A stretch of DNA of 64,000 nucleotides from Paracoccaceae bacterium (GTDB lineage Bacteria; Pseudomonadota; Alphaproteobacteria; Rhodobacterales; Rhodobacteraceae), in contig JAKVCP010000013.1 of the NCBI GenBank assembly GCA_022448925.1, positions 1 to 64,000 of the forward strand. Reading direction: 5' to 3'. Positions within the stretch are counted from its first letter, which is position 1. Each line of letters opens with the position of its first letter. Made by a program: the position numbers and the translations under genes. The notes under the pieces were generated by a model. The model searched no databases. It was not told where the DNA came from and saw only the letters and a list, made by a program, of their open reading frames with translations. Of this stretch, positions 1 through 7,339 are shown piece after piece.

Positions 1-397
1 ACACCAAGCTGCATGCGATCTGTGATAGCCAAGGACGCCCTCTCAACCTGTTTGTCACCGCAGGTCAGGTCAGCGACTACATCGGGGCACGGGCGTTGGT
101 GAGCAGATTGCCCAAAGTGGACTGGCTGCTTGGAGATCGGGGTTATGACGCCGATTGGTTCAGAGACGCTTTGAAAGACAAAGGGATACGCGCATGCATC
201 CCTGGTCGAAAGCGGCGCAAAAAGACTGTAAAGTACGACAAGCGTCGCTACAAACGGCGCAACCGCATTGAAATCATGTTCGGCAGGTTGAAGGACTGGC
301 GGCGGGTGGCAACTCGATACGACAGGTGCCCGAAAGTATTCCTGTCTGCCATCGCCCTCGCAGCAACCGTCATCTATTGGTTATGAGTCCTGAGCCT
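1..397 (+). mobile_element. Right end of an IS5-family insertion sequence
   Basis: The window opens inside an insertion sequence. The transposase C-terminus is followed at once by a stop and the sequence GAGTCCTGAGCC (about 386-397), which I take as the right terminal inverted repeat. That boundary is inferred, because the left end lies outside the window. Base composition falls sharply to AT-rich right after this point, consistent with an insertion boundary. The element appears to have landed against, or inside, the AT-rich minus-strand ORF that follows, since the last codons of that ORF lie in IS sequence. Confidence 0.75.
3..386 (+). CDS. IS5-family (IS427-type) transposase, C-terminal part
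   Basis: This is the C-terminal half of a DDE transposase that catalyses movement of its own IS. The frame is open from base 3, so the gene starts before the window. Two family signatures are visible: the segment GDRGYDADWFR, holding the second catalytic Asp, and the Y-x2-R-x3-E-x6-K box (YKRRNRIEIMFGRLK) with the catalytic Glu. The C-terminus IALAATVIYWL is also typical of the family. IS427-type elements usually make the enzyme from two ORFs by frameshifting, so this is probably the ORFB part. Nothing visible inactivates this half; whether the element is intact cannot be judged. The related remnant at 49383-49940 is clearly dead. Confidence 0.85.
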   Translation, partial: TKLHAICDSQGRPLNLFVTAGQVSDYIGARALVSRLPKVDWLLGDRGYDADWFRDALKDKGIRACIPGRKRRKKTVKYDKRRYKRRNRIEIMFGRLKDWRRVATRYDRCPKVFLSAIALAATVIYWL

Positions 398-781
398 AGC
401 TCTCCAAAAATAATAAAGGATTCCAACAAGTTGAAAAAAACAGAACGCCAAAAATGAGCCAAAAAACACATTGAAAAAGTAAAATATGGGCCACGTTGAA
501 ATCCTCCGAAATCGTATTACTTGACCGAGAGCATCCGCTACGGGGAAAGAAAAAAGAACAACGGCGCAAACAACAGACGCAGCAAATAAAGCAATAGTTG
601 GAAGCACTCGTTTCCTGGCGTCTGTTGGAATCTCCCAATCACTTAACCTGTAAAAACGAAGAAAAATCAACAAACAGAGAAACACATAAAAAGGGAAGAC
701 AAGAACGCTGCCAACATAGTAGGGAAGGTCGGCAGATGATACATGCTCAATTGTTTGCACCCTCAAAGACAGGAAGGGCAA
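374..781 (-). CDS. Orphan AT-rich membrane-protein ORF, probably truncated
   Basis: I do not recognise this protein. The frame encodes about 135 residues from a TTG with three to four hydrophobic segments (about residues 22-42, 62-82 and 98-125) and an Arg-rich tail. The last residues are encoded by the end of the adjacent IS, so the natural C-terminus was probably lost when the element inserted. The frame stays open upstream of the TTG to about base 911 without an ATG, so the true start is unclear. Codon use and base composition are much more AT-rich than the rest of the window, which suggests recent acquisition. It may be a gene remnant rather than a functional gene. Confidence 0.35.
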   Translation of the reverse strand: MPFLSLRVQTIEHVSSADLPYYVGSVLVFPFYVFLCLLIFLRFYRLSDWEIPTDARKRVLPTIALFAASVVCAVVLFSFPVADALGQVIRFRRISTWPIFYFFNVFFGSFLAFCFFQLVGILYYFWRARLRTHNQ

Positions 782-955
782 ATCCGCGACGGAATTTGAC
801 AGTTCTTTGGAGTAATGAAACCTTGCAAGATATTCGACTAGAATAAACGTAAATATTGACAGAAGGAGCCAAAAAAATTCAGAATCCGAGTGTTCGGTTT
901 CTTGAAGTTCTTAGGTTCCAGAATTAGTGTCGCCAAGTACTTGGAGTTCCTTTTT

Positions 956-1204
956 CTATTCCGGCCCCGTAAGCACTCCTAGATCAGGGGTCAATGTGGA
1001 AATTGGAGGAGTCGATGGTGAATTTGCACTGCTGCCCATCGTTGCGCCGCTGAGTGGTGGATTTTTCAGGCTTTCATCTTGATGACGGGGTAGTGGCGCC
1101 ATGGGAATGCCATAGGAATAGAGCATGGCAATCGGGCCGTTGAGTCCGATCGCGCTGTGGGGCCTGTCTTTGTTGTAATATCTGCACCACAACTTGGTGC
1201 ACAA
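956..1204 (-). pseudogene. IS3-type transposase, C-terminal fragment
   Basis: The minus-strand reading around 1120-1190 contains YYNKDRPHSAIGLNGPIAML. This is the characteristic end of the rve integrase core of IS3-family ORFB transposases (pattern YN-x-x-RPHSA-x-G). Nothing upstream in the same frame resembles the rest of the catalytic core, and the family Asp residues are absent, so this is only a tail. It lies between the AT-rich ORF and the WGR gene and looks like a scar of recombination. The exact fragment limits are approximate. Confidence 0.6.
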
Positions 1205-1247
1205 CGTCTGTGTTGTGCATGCGTTGCTCCGGCGTGGCTGCCTTGCT

Positions 1248-1463
1248 TCACACGTAGCTGCGTTTCGCCCTTTCCGTGTGCAGCTCAATCCGAGCGTTTT
1301 GGGCCTCCGTTTCGGTTCCAAACCAATCCGTGCGTGTCTGACTACCCCGACCGATCCTGCCCCACTCTCGCACGAGCCCCCAATCGCCGAACAAACCCGG
1401 CACGATCTCCATGCGATAATACCGATACAGATTCGCGCCACGGTCGATCCGTGTGAGATACAT
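1248..1463 (-). CDS. Small WGR-domain protein
   Basis: The 71-residue product is essentially one WGR domain. Residues 1-30 carry the YRYYRMEIVP and FGDWGL motifs, followed by VREWGRIGR with the defining Trp-Gly-Arg at about 34-36, and a helical tail rich in charged residues ends in SYV. WGR domains occur in poly(ADP-ribose) polymerases and in MolR-type bacterial proteins and are thought to bind nucleic acid; stand-alone versions have no assigned function. The ATG at 1463 is chosen because AGGGAG sits just upstream and because the motif begins immediately. It directly follows the decayed integrase on the same strand, so the pair was probably one mobile unit. Confidence 0.75.
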   Translation of the reverse strand: MYLTRIDRGANLYRYYRMEIVPGLFGDWGLVREWGRIGRGSQTRTDWFGTETEAQNARIELHTERAKRSYV

Positions 1464-1473
1464 GCTCCCTACC

Positions 1474-1782
1474 CCACATCCTGGTGGCGATGTCTTGCTC
1501 TTCCTTGCCGACGGCGTCCGCATAGATCGCGGTCGCTGTAAGCTGAGCGTGACCCATCCACTTTTGCAGCATGTGCAGAGGGATGCCGTTCACAGTGGCA
1601 TTGATCCCAAACCCATGACAGAGCCCTTTCGGACTGCGATGCGGAGCATCTGGCAGGCCTGCCTCGATCATGATGCGTTTGACGATCTGCCAGACGCGCG
1701 CACGGCTCAGTGGCCAGATCGGAGACCTTGCTTTCTTGCGGGACTTTTGGCCTCTCGGGTTCCATGGGCTGTGTTCAGCGAC
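1474..1782 (-). pseudogene. Tyrosine recombinase (integrase), decayed C-terminal part
   Basis: The frame reads the C-terminal catalytic region of a phage-type tyrosine recombinase. It includes a helix with RVWQIVKRIMIEAGL, then SPKGLCHGFGINATVNGIPL, QKWMGHAQLTATAIYAD (catalytic His and nucleophile Tyr) and the terminal IATRMW. In active relatives the second catalytic Arg follows Leu in the LRH box; here the box reads LCH, so that Arg is replaced by Cys. A TGA at 1783-1785 cuts off the N-terminal part. After MW the frame continues into unrelated residues, whereas removing one G would give an immediate TAG, so a one-base insertion is likely. It is almost certainly non-functional. Confidence 0.75.
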
Positions 1783-1909
1783 TCACATGCCATTTGGCCA
1801 CAGTCAGGCCGCTTCATCGCTGACAATGGTTGGTGGAACACCAGCGGCGGTGCCCAGAAGCTTTCGAAAACACTCGACCTCAGCGCTGCATCAAGGCAAG
1901 ACAGCACTC

Positions 1910-3130
1910 ATGCAGCGCTTTTTCATTGAACGACTGGGCCATCAGGGCGATGGCATCGCCAAGGGTCCGGTTTACGTCCCCGGTACCCTTCCTGGCGAGG
2001 AAATCGAAGGTCAGGCCACCGCAGGCGTGATCACCACCCCTAAGATCGTGACCCCCAGCGACGACCGCGTTCGTCCACCGTGCAGCCATGCCAAGGCCTG
2101 CGGCGGATGCCAATTACAGCATGCCTCTGACAGCTTCGTTTCACACTGGAAAGTCGAGGTGGTGCGCAATGCCCTGTCCGCGCATGGTCTGACGCCTTCG
2201 ATCGACGGGCCGGTCACCTCAGAGCCACGCTCAAGACGTCGCGCAAGCTTTTCGGCACGGCGTACCAAAAAGGGCGCGTTGGCCGGTTTTCACCAAAAGC
2301 GCTCTGATATTGTGGTCAGCGTGCCGAATTGCCAATTGGTGCATCCCCAAATCGCGACGGCCTTGCCGTTGGTCGAACAGCTTGCGATTACATCCGCAAG
2401 CCGCAAAGGCGAATTGTCCGTGCTTGTCACCCGCAGTGAGGGTGGGCTTGATGTCAGCGTAACTGGCGGCAAACCACTGAACGACGAGTTGCGTCAAGCG
2501 CTGCCAGAGCTTGCAAATGCCTATGACCTGCCACGGTTGACCTGGGATGGCGAAACCGTAGCCCTGCGCCATCCACCTGCGCAGCGCTTTGGCCCGGCGC
2601 GGGTGGTGCCGCCGGCAGGTGCCTTTCTGCAAGCGACGGAAGAGGGACAACGGGCCCTGCAGGACGCTGTTTCGCGAATCACCAAGGGGGCCGCCCGTAT
2701 CGCGGATCTGTTTGCGGGCTGTGGCACGTTTGCGTTGCCGCTGGCCCAAGGCGCGGAAGTTCATGCGGTCGAGGGAGATCGGCACATGTTGCGCGCATTG
2801 GATCAGGGCTGGCGCCAGGCGCAGGGGCTGAAACGAGTCACAACCGAGACACGCGATCTGTTCCGCACCCCTTTGCTGCCCGATGAGCTGCGCAGCTTCG
2901 GCGCTGTGGTGATTGATCCCCCGCGCGCAGGAGCACAGGCCCAAGTGGCCGAGATCGCCCGGTCCGAAGTGCCCCGGATTGCCTATGTCTCGTGCAATCC
3001 CGTGACCTTTGCGCGTGATGCCGCGCACCTTCAGGCAAATGGGTTTGACCTGCGCGGTATCGTGGTTATTGACCAGTTCCGCTGGTCCACCCATGTGGAA
3101 CTGGTGGCAGAGTTTATACGGCAGGATTGA
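1910..3130 (+). CDS. RlmD/TrmA-type RNA (uracil-C5) methyltransferase
   Basis: A 406-residue SAM-dependent RNA methyltransferase of the RlmD/RumA/TrmA family, which methylates C5 of a uridine in rRNA or tRNA. An N-terminal TRAM-like segment is followed by four iron-sulfur ligands (Cys58, 64, 67, 141). The Rossmann domain holds motif I LFAGCGTFALPL (about 268-279), DPPRAG (336-341), the nucleophile in SCNP (Cys362) and the Glu of HVELV (about 397). ATG 1910 is chosen because the preceding 240 bases of the open frame overlap the integrase remnant and resemble nothing. Which uridine is methylated cannot be told from sequence. The sodium channel gene begins four bases after its stop. Confidence 0.88.
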   Translation: MQRFFIERLGHQGDGIAKGPVYVPGTLPGEEIEGQATAGVITTPKIVTPSDDRVRPPCSHAKACGGCQLQHASDSFVSHWKVEVVRNALSAHGLTPSIDGPVTSEPRSRRRASFSARRTKKGALAGFHQKRSDIVVSVPNCQLVHPQIATALPLVEQLAITSASRKGELSVLVTRSEGGLDVSVTGGKPLNDELRQALPELANAYDLPRLTWDGETVALRHPPAQRFGPARVVPPAGAFLQATEEGQRALQDAVSRITKGAARIADLFAGCGTFALPLAQGAEVHAVEGDRHMLRALDQGWRQAQGLKRVTTETRDLFRTPLLPDELRSFGAVVIDPPRAGAQAQVAEIARSEVPRIAYVSCNPVTFARDAAHLQANGFDLRGIVVIDQFRWSTHVELVAEFIRQD

Positions 3131-3134
3131 ACAC

Positions 3135-3920
3135 ATGAATTGGCGCAGCCAGCTTGACGCTTTTCTGGAGATGCCCGCGATCCGGAACGGGATCATTGGG
3201 GTGATCATTCTGAATGCGGTGATTTTGGGGTTGGAAACCTCTGACACAGTCATGCACGCAGTCGGACCGCTGATCACCACACTGGATAAGGTCTGCCTTG
3301 CAATTTTTGTGGCTGAAATCGTGGCGAAACTTGCTGCCCGCGGCGGGCGGTTCTTTCGCAACGGTTGGAACCTTTTTGATTTTGTCATCGTTGGTGTCGC
3401 CCTTCTACCGGGCACTCAGGGGTTGTCAGTGCTGCGCGCCCTGCGCATCCTGAGGGTCCTGCGCGTGATATCGGTGGCGCCGCGCCTGCGCCGTGTGGTC
3501 GAAGGGTTCATCACCGCTTTGCCCGGCATGGGCAGTGTCTTCCTGCTGATGGCCATCATTTTTTATATCGGTGCGGTGATGGCGACAAAGCTGTTCTCGA
3601 CAAGCTTCCCGGACTGGTTTGGATCTTTGGGCCTGTCCGCCTACTCGCTTTTTCAAATCATGACACTGGAAAGCTGGTCAATGGGAATTGTCCGGCCCGT
3701 GATGGAAATCTATCCCTATGCCTGGGCCTTCTTTGTGCCCTTTATCATGGTCACGACCTTCGCCGTCGTAAACCTTTTGGTCGGTTTGATTGTGAACTCC
3801 ATGCAGGACGCACACGCCGAAGAGGAAAACCAGGCGACAGACGCATATCGCGATCAGGTTCTGGCCCGGCTTGAGGCAATCGAGAAACGGCTGGCAGATC
3901 AGGCCGGGTCAGAATCGTGA
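3135..3920 (+). CDS. Voltage-gated sodium channel, NaChBac family
   Basis: A 261-residue single-domain ion channel that would assemble as a tetramer in the inner membrane. Segments S1-S3 (about 14-34, 45-68, 78-93) precede an S4 voltage sensor with Arg at every third position (Arg101, 104, 107, 110). S5 is about 133-152, the pore helix and selectivity filter TLESWSM are at 177-183, and S6 is about 195-224. LESWS is the signature filter of bacterial Nav channels and points to sodium rather than calcium selectivity. Residues 237-257 have the heptad pattern of the C-terminal coiled coil. ATG 3135 follows the methyltransferase stop directly, so co-transcription is likely. Relatives in marine bacteria are linked to motility and pH homeostasis. 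Confidence 0.92.
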   Translation: MNWRSQLDAFLEMPAIRNGIIGVIILNAVILGLETSDTVMHAVGPLITTLDKVCLAIFVAEIVAKLAARGGRFFRNGWNLFDFVIVGVALLPGTQGLSVLRALRILRVLRVISVAPRLRRVVEGFITALPGMGSVFLLMAIIFYIGAVMATKLFSTSFPDWFGSLGLSAYSLFQIMTLESWSMGIVRPVMEIYPYAWAFFVPFIMVTTFAVVNLLVGLIVNSMQDAHAEEENQATDAYRDQVLARLEAIEKRLADQAGSES

Positions 3921-3990
3921 TGACAAATTCGCTATCGTCGCTGTTTGCTTTGTCATAAGCTGGCTCAAAAAAATGAGCAGGTTGCAACAT

Positions 3991-4485
3991 ATGCGTATCG
4001 TTCCGATTTTTCTTCTGGTCCTGGTCTCGGCAGTGGCAACGGGATGCAGCAGCAAGTTCAAACGCTATGACGGCCCAGAGGTGACCCGAATCATTGTCCA
4101 GAAAGAGGCGCGACGGATGTATCTTCTGCACCACGGCGAGGTGCTCGAGACCTACGATATCGACCTGGGGTTCACGCCATCAGGTGACAAACAGATCGAG
4201 GGCGACGGAAAAACGCCAGAGGGCGAATATACCATCGATCGGCGCAACCCAAATAGTGCCTTTCACCTGTCTCTGGGCATTTCCTATCCCAATGAGGCCG
4301 ATCTTGCTGAAGCCGAGGCCCTGGGCGAACATCCAGGCGGCGATATTTTTATTCACGGCCGCCCCAGGCAGTTTCGTGTTGGCGACAAGGATTGGACTTG
4401 GGGCTGTATCGCTGTCAAAAACCGCGAGATTGAACAGATCTACGCCATGGTTCGCAACGGCACGCCGATCCTTATCGCGCCCTAG
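3991..4485 (+). CDS. L,D-transpeptidase-type (YkuD) lipoprotein
   Basis: A 164-residue predicted lipoprotein. The signal peptide ends in the lipobox VATGC with Cys19. The YkuD fold follows, with IHGRPRQF (His122) and TWGCIAV (Cys139), where the usual Ser before Gly-Cys is Trp. Family members cross-link peptidoglycan 3-3, attach proteins to it, or cleave such bonds. This small Cys-anchored class also resembles the murein peptide amidase-like group, so the precise reaction is uncertain. I prefer ATG 3991 over ATG 3973 because it gives a clean signal peptide. It ends tail-to-tail with the CAP lipoprotein, sharing the bases of a CTAG palindrome that provides both stop codons. Confidence 0.85.
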   Translation: MRIVPIFLLVLVSAVATGCSSKFKRYDGPEVTRIIVQKEARRMYLLHHGEVLETYDIDLGFTPSGDKQIEGDGKTPEGEYTIDRRNPNSAFHLSLGISYPNEADLAEAEALGEHPGGDIFIHGRPRQFRVGDKDWTWGCIAVKNREIEQIYAMVRNGTPILIAP

Positions 4486-5030
4486 CTGTCAAAACCAAGG
4501 GGCTCGGCCATGGCCGGTTTGCCCATCACCATGACCCACCAGATCTTTCCGTTTTGCTCTTGGTACCATGCAAAGCCCATGTCACGCGCCTCTGGTCCAA
4601 GGATGATGCGACGGGTGTTTTCATCTTCCATCCAGGCGCCCAGTGTCTCCATCTCGGTCTCATAGGTCTCTGAGATGTTTTCACCCATCAAGACCCCCCG
4701 GTAGCCCACGCGTGCTGCCCGGTCGATCGGCGAAGACCCGTCAGAGCCGAAATGCCAGGGGCGGTTCTGCAAAGACATGTCCCGCGCATGCGTCGCCGCA
4801 GCGGCGTTGAGTTGGGCGTTGAAGGCCACAGGGTCAGCGCCAGCAGCGCCGCGCAGGGCGTTCACGGAGTCAAGCACTCGAAACTGGATTCGGCCCGAGT
4901 TTGCCGACGAAATCCTGTAAAGTTTCGGCAGCGGCTTGCCATCAGCCGCCAGGACCTGGGGCTGTTGCGTTGTCGTTGTGCATCCAGCAACCGACACAAG
5001 AATCAAGAAAAGTCCAAGAATTACACGCAT
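4482..5030 (-). CDS. CAP (SCP/PR1)-domain lipoprotein
   Basis: A 182-residue predicted lipoprotein with lipobox SVAGC (Cys17). Residues 50-175 form a bacterial CAP/SCP domain: THARDMSLQNRPWHFG near 87-102 supplies the first conserved His, GENISETY near 124 is the GEN motif, and the end reads GFAWYQEQNGKIWWVMVMG. Bacterial CAP proteins are secreted and some bind lipids or peptidoglycan, but no common enzymatic activity is known. Its convergence with the YkuD lipoprotein and its head-to-head position with the second L,D-transpeptidase suggest a role in envelope maintenance; that is inference. Confidence 0.82.
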   Translation of the reverse strand: MRVILGLFLILVSVAGCTTTTQQPQVLAADGKPLPKLYRISSANSGRIQFRVLDSVNALRGAAGADPVAFNAQLNAAAATHARDMSLQNRPWHFGSDGSSPIDRAARVGYRGVLMGENISETYETEMETLGAWMEDENTRRIILGPEARDMGFAWYQEQNGKIWWVMVMGKPAMAEPLGFDS

Positions 5031-5197
5031 GTTCGCCCGCTAGCCAATGGTCATCTCCCTGTCTGTAGCCTGCAAGCCGTTGCCTTTCAAACCCACATGC
5101 GCGTGAGTTGCCCAGATGACAGGTGTTTGATTTGCGACTGCGACTTTCGCGCCATAATGTCGTCGCATCACAAATTCCGCCCGAGGGAGCCATAGCC

Positions 5198-5791
5198 ATG
5201 CGTCGAAAGACATATTTGAGCCGCCGCAATTTTTTGGCCAGCAGTGCGGCCACATTGGCAGCACCTGCGCTGGCGCAGGAAACCTTTGACCCGGACACCA
5301 CGGAAGTGGAACGCGATCTGTCAAAGGTTGTGCGCCGCAATATCAGCAGTTTTCGCGCATTGGATTGGCAGCCCTATTTTGCCAGCCTGAAGAAAGGTGC
5401 CATTCTGGTTGATATCGATTCGCGGGCGCTGCACTACTGGCAAGCCGACGGTCAGTATCATCTTTACCCCTCGTCGGTACCCTTGACCGAAGACCTGACA
5501 CGCCGCGGTCGAACCAGCGTGATCCGCAAGGTCGAGGGACCGTCCTGGGCCCCGACACCCGCCATGAAGGTCCGCAACCCAGAATGGCCCGACTTTGTAG
5601 GCCCCGGCCCTGACAACCCCCTTGGCACGCATGCGCTTTATCTGGGTTGGAAATATTACAGGATCCACGGCACCCATGATACGCGCAAAATTGGCCGCAG
5701 ATCGTCAAACGGGTGCATCGGCCTTTACAACGAGCACATTGCGCAGCTGTTCGGGATGGCAAAAGTTGGCACGCAGGTGTTGCTAATTTGA
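5198..5791 (+). CDS. Tat-exported L,D-transpeptidase (YkuD family)
   Basis: A 197-residue periplasmic enzyme that would make or remodel L,D cross-links in peptidoglycan. It begins with a twin-arginine signal (SRRNFLASSAATLAAPALAQ, residues 8-27), less usual for this family, which is mostly Sec-exported. The YkuD domain spans about 65-197 and contains YRIHGTHD (His157 and His160) and RSSNGCIGLYN with nucleophile Cys173. The DNPLGTHALYLG segment before it is also typical. ATG 5198 is chosen because GAGGGAG precedes it by about nine bases and the twin-arginine signal starts here. About 165 bases separate it from the divergent CAP gene. Confidence 0.9.
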   Translation: MRRKTYLSRRNFLASSAATLAAPALAQETFDPDTTEVERDLSKVVRRNISSFRALDWQPYFASLKKGAILVDIDSRALHYWQADGQYHLYPSSVPLTEDLTRRGRTSVIRKVEGPSWAPTPAMKVRNPEWPDFVGPGPDNPLGTHALYLGWKYYRIHGTHDTRKIGRRSSNGCIGLYNEHIAQLFGMAKVGTQVLLI

Positions 5792-5942
5792 CGACATTTC
5801 GGCGATCCTCAGAGGCGCGCAAGAAACTTAAGTTTGCATTCTCAGGGATTTGCTGATTAAAAAATCTCACGAGGTAAGTCTTGGGTGCTTGTCGTATTTT
5901 TCCACCATGGGGGAACGGCAGGCGTAATACTGGAGGATAGTT

Positions 5943-6134
5943 ATGAAGAAACTCGCTCTCGCCGCCGTGCTAACAGCCGCTGCTTCGACCGCATTTGCCG
6001 GTTCGTATGCAAAAGATGATGTTGTTATGGAACCTGCCGTTGTTGAAGTAGAAACCGCCGCTTCGTCGTCGGCTGCAGGCATCGTGATCCCGCTGGTCAT
6101 GCTGGCGCTGGTTCTGGCAGTTGCGTCAGACTAA
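5943..6134 (+). CDS. Small exported protein with C-terminal membrane segment
   Basis: A 63-residue protein with a textbook signal peptide (MKKLALAAVLTAAASTAFAG), a short acidic linker, and a hydrophobic C-terminal stretch (about 43-60) of Ile, Val, Leu and Ala. GGAGG sits just before the ATG, and a strong intrinsic terminator follows the stop, so it is a complete monocistronic unit. I cannot name a family; similar small proteins next to hemH are, to my recollection, common in Rhodobacteraceae. After cleavage it would be roughly 44 residues with one membrane span. Function unknown. Confidence 0.75.
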   Translation: MKKLALAAVLTAAASTAFAGSYAKDDVVMEPAVVEVETAASSSAAGIVIPLVMLALVLAVASD

Positions 6135-6154
6135 GGTCTATCGGCCTTCCGAAC

Positions 6155-6190
6155 AAAAAAAAGGCAGTGCTTTAGCGCTGCCTTTTTTAT
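6155..6190. terminator. Bidirectional intrinsic terminator
   Basis: An A-run, GGCAGTGC, a TTTA loop, GCGCTGCC and a T-run form a GC-rich hairpin with one wobble pair. It is flanked by A on the left and T on the right, so it can end transcription from both the small exported gene and the convergent hemH. Confidence 0.85.
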
Positions 6191-6212
6191 TGTCACGTCA
6201 CTTGGGTGACTG

Positions 6213-7283
6213 TCACACATCTGCGATCCAGCCTTGCAAATTCTGTGCGATTACAGCCGTAAGCGCGGTAACATGCGCAGGGTCATCATTCAGGCATGGA
6301 ATATATGTAAAGGTTTCCCCGCCACCTTCCTCAAAACTTTCAAAGATTTCTTCGTTGATCTCTTCAAGCGTTTCGATGCAATCAGCTGAAAAAGCCGGCG
6401 CAATCACCGCGATGTTTGTCTTGCCCTCTTCCTTGGCAAGGCGCGCAACTTCTTCGACCGTATAGGGGCGCAACCACTCTTCTGGACCGAAAACCGATTG
6501 GAAAGTTGTCTTAATTTCGGTCTGATCCCAACCCAGCCTTTCGCGCAACAGGCGCGTCGTTTTCTGGCACTGGCAATGATAGGGGTCCCCTTGCTTGAGA
6601 TAGCGGATCGGCATGCCGTGGTAAGAACACACAAGGATATCAGGTTTTTTATCCAACTCGGCGTATTTGCGTTCAACCGACTGTGCCAGCGCCTCGATAT
6701 AAAGAGGATGTTCAAAATAGGGTTCTACGACCCGCGCAGTGGGCTGCCATGTTTCCTTCATCAAGGCGCGGAAAAATTGGTCGTTGGCCGTCGCCGATGT
6801 TGCACCGGCATAATGAGGGTACAGCGGGAAGAACAGAATTTTGCGGCATCCTGCCTCAACCATCTTGCGGACTTTAGATTCCGTCGACGGGTTGCCGTAG
6901 CGCATGCAGAAATCCACCATGACCTGATCGCCAAACTGGGCCTGGACAGCGGATTCAACCGCTGCTGACTGGTCCCGCGTGATGGTCATCAGCGGGCTTT
7001 CCCCTTTTTCGGTGTTCCAGATCGACTTGTATGCCTCACCCGAGGAAAACGGTCGTTTGGTCAGAATGATAAGCTGCAACAGAGGTTGCCATTTCCAGGA
7101 CGGATAATCGATCACGCGCTTGTCCGACAGGAACTCGTTCAGATATCGCCGCATGGACCAATAGTCCGTGGCATCCGGAGTCCCAAGGTTTGCAAGTAGC
7201 ACGCCAACCTTGGGTTTGCGCACTTTTGGATGATCCGCCTCTGCATGGGTCGGGCGTTCGGATTGGGCGGTGGCGTCAAGCAT
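6213..7283 (-). CDS. hemH: Ferrochelatase
   Basis: A 356-residue ferrochelatase that inserts Fe2+ into protoporphyrin IX in the last step of haem synthesis, at the cytoplasmic membrane face. The N-terminal GVLLANLGTPDA, central FFPLYPHYAGAT (about 151-162), CSYHGMP with catalytic His222, and DCIETLEEI (about 301-309, conserved Glu residues) are all family signatures. It is slightly longer than the roughly 320-residue enterobacterial enzyme because of about 25 polar residues before GVLLANLGTP. The region HCQCQKTTRLL could supply cysteines but is not clearly an iron-sulfur site. It shares a terminator with the small exported gene. Confidence 0.95.
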   Translation of the reverse strand: MLDATAQSERPTHAEADHPKVRKPKVGVLLANLGTPDATDYWSMRRYLNEFLSDKRVIDYPSWKWQPLLQLIILTKRPFSSGEAYKSIWNTEKGESPLMTITRDQSAAVESAVQAQFGDQVMVDFCMRYGNPSTESKVRKMVEAGCRKILFFPLYPHYAGATSATANDQFFRALMKETWQPTARVVEPYFEHPLYIEALAQSVERKYAELDKKPDILVCSYHGMPIRYLKQGDPYHCQCQKTTRLLRERLGWDQTEIKTTFQSVFGPEEWLRPYTVEEVARLAKEEGKTNIAVIAPAFSADCIETLEEINEEIFESFEEGGGETFTYIPCLNDDPAHVTALTAVIAQNLQGWIADV

Positions 7284-7339
7284 GATGGCATTCCGAAATT
7301 GGCTCTAACATGCCTTACCTAACCTGCCAGCGTCAGGGG

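Noticed and set aside
1670-1909. Longer RNA methyltransferase start
   Set aside because: The upstream open frame overlaps the integrase remnant and the residues resemble no TRAM domain; ATG 1910 begins at the conserved part.
2231-3415. A 394-codon minus-strand reading antisense to the RNA methyltransferase and sodium channel
   Set aside because: It is antisense to two well-supported genes and lacks any domain-like pattern.
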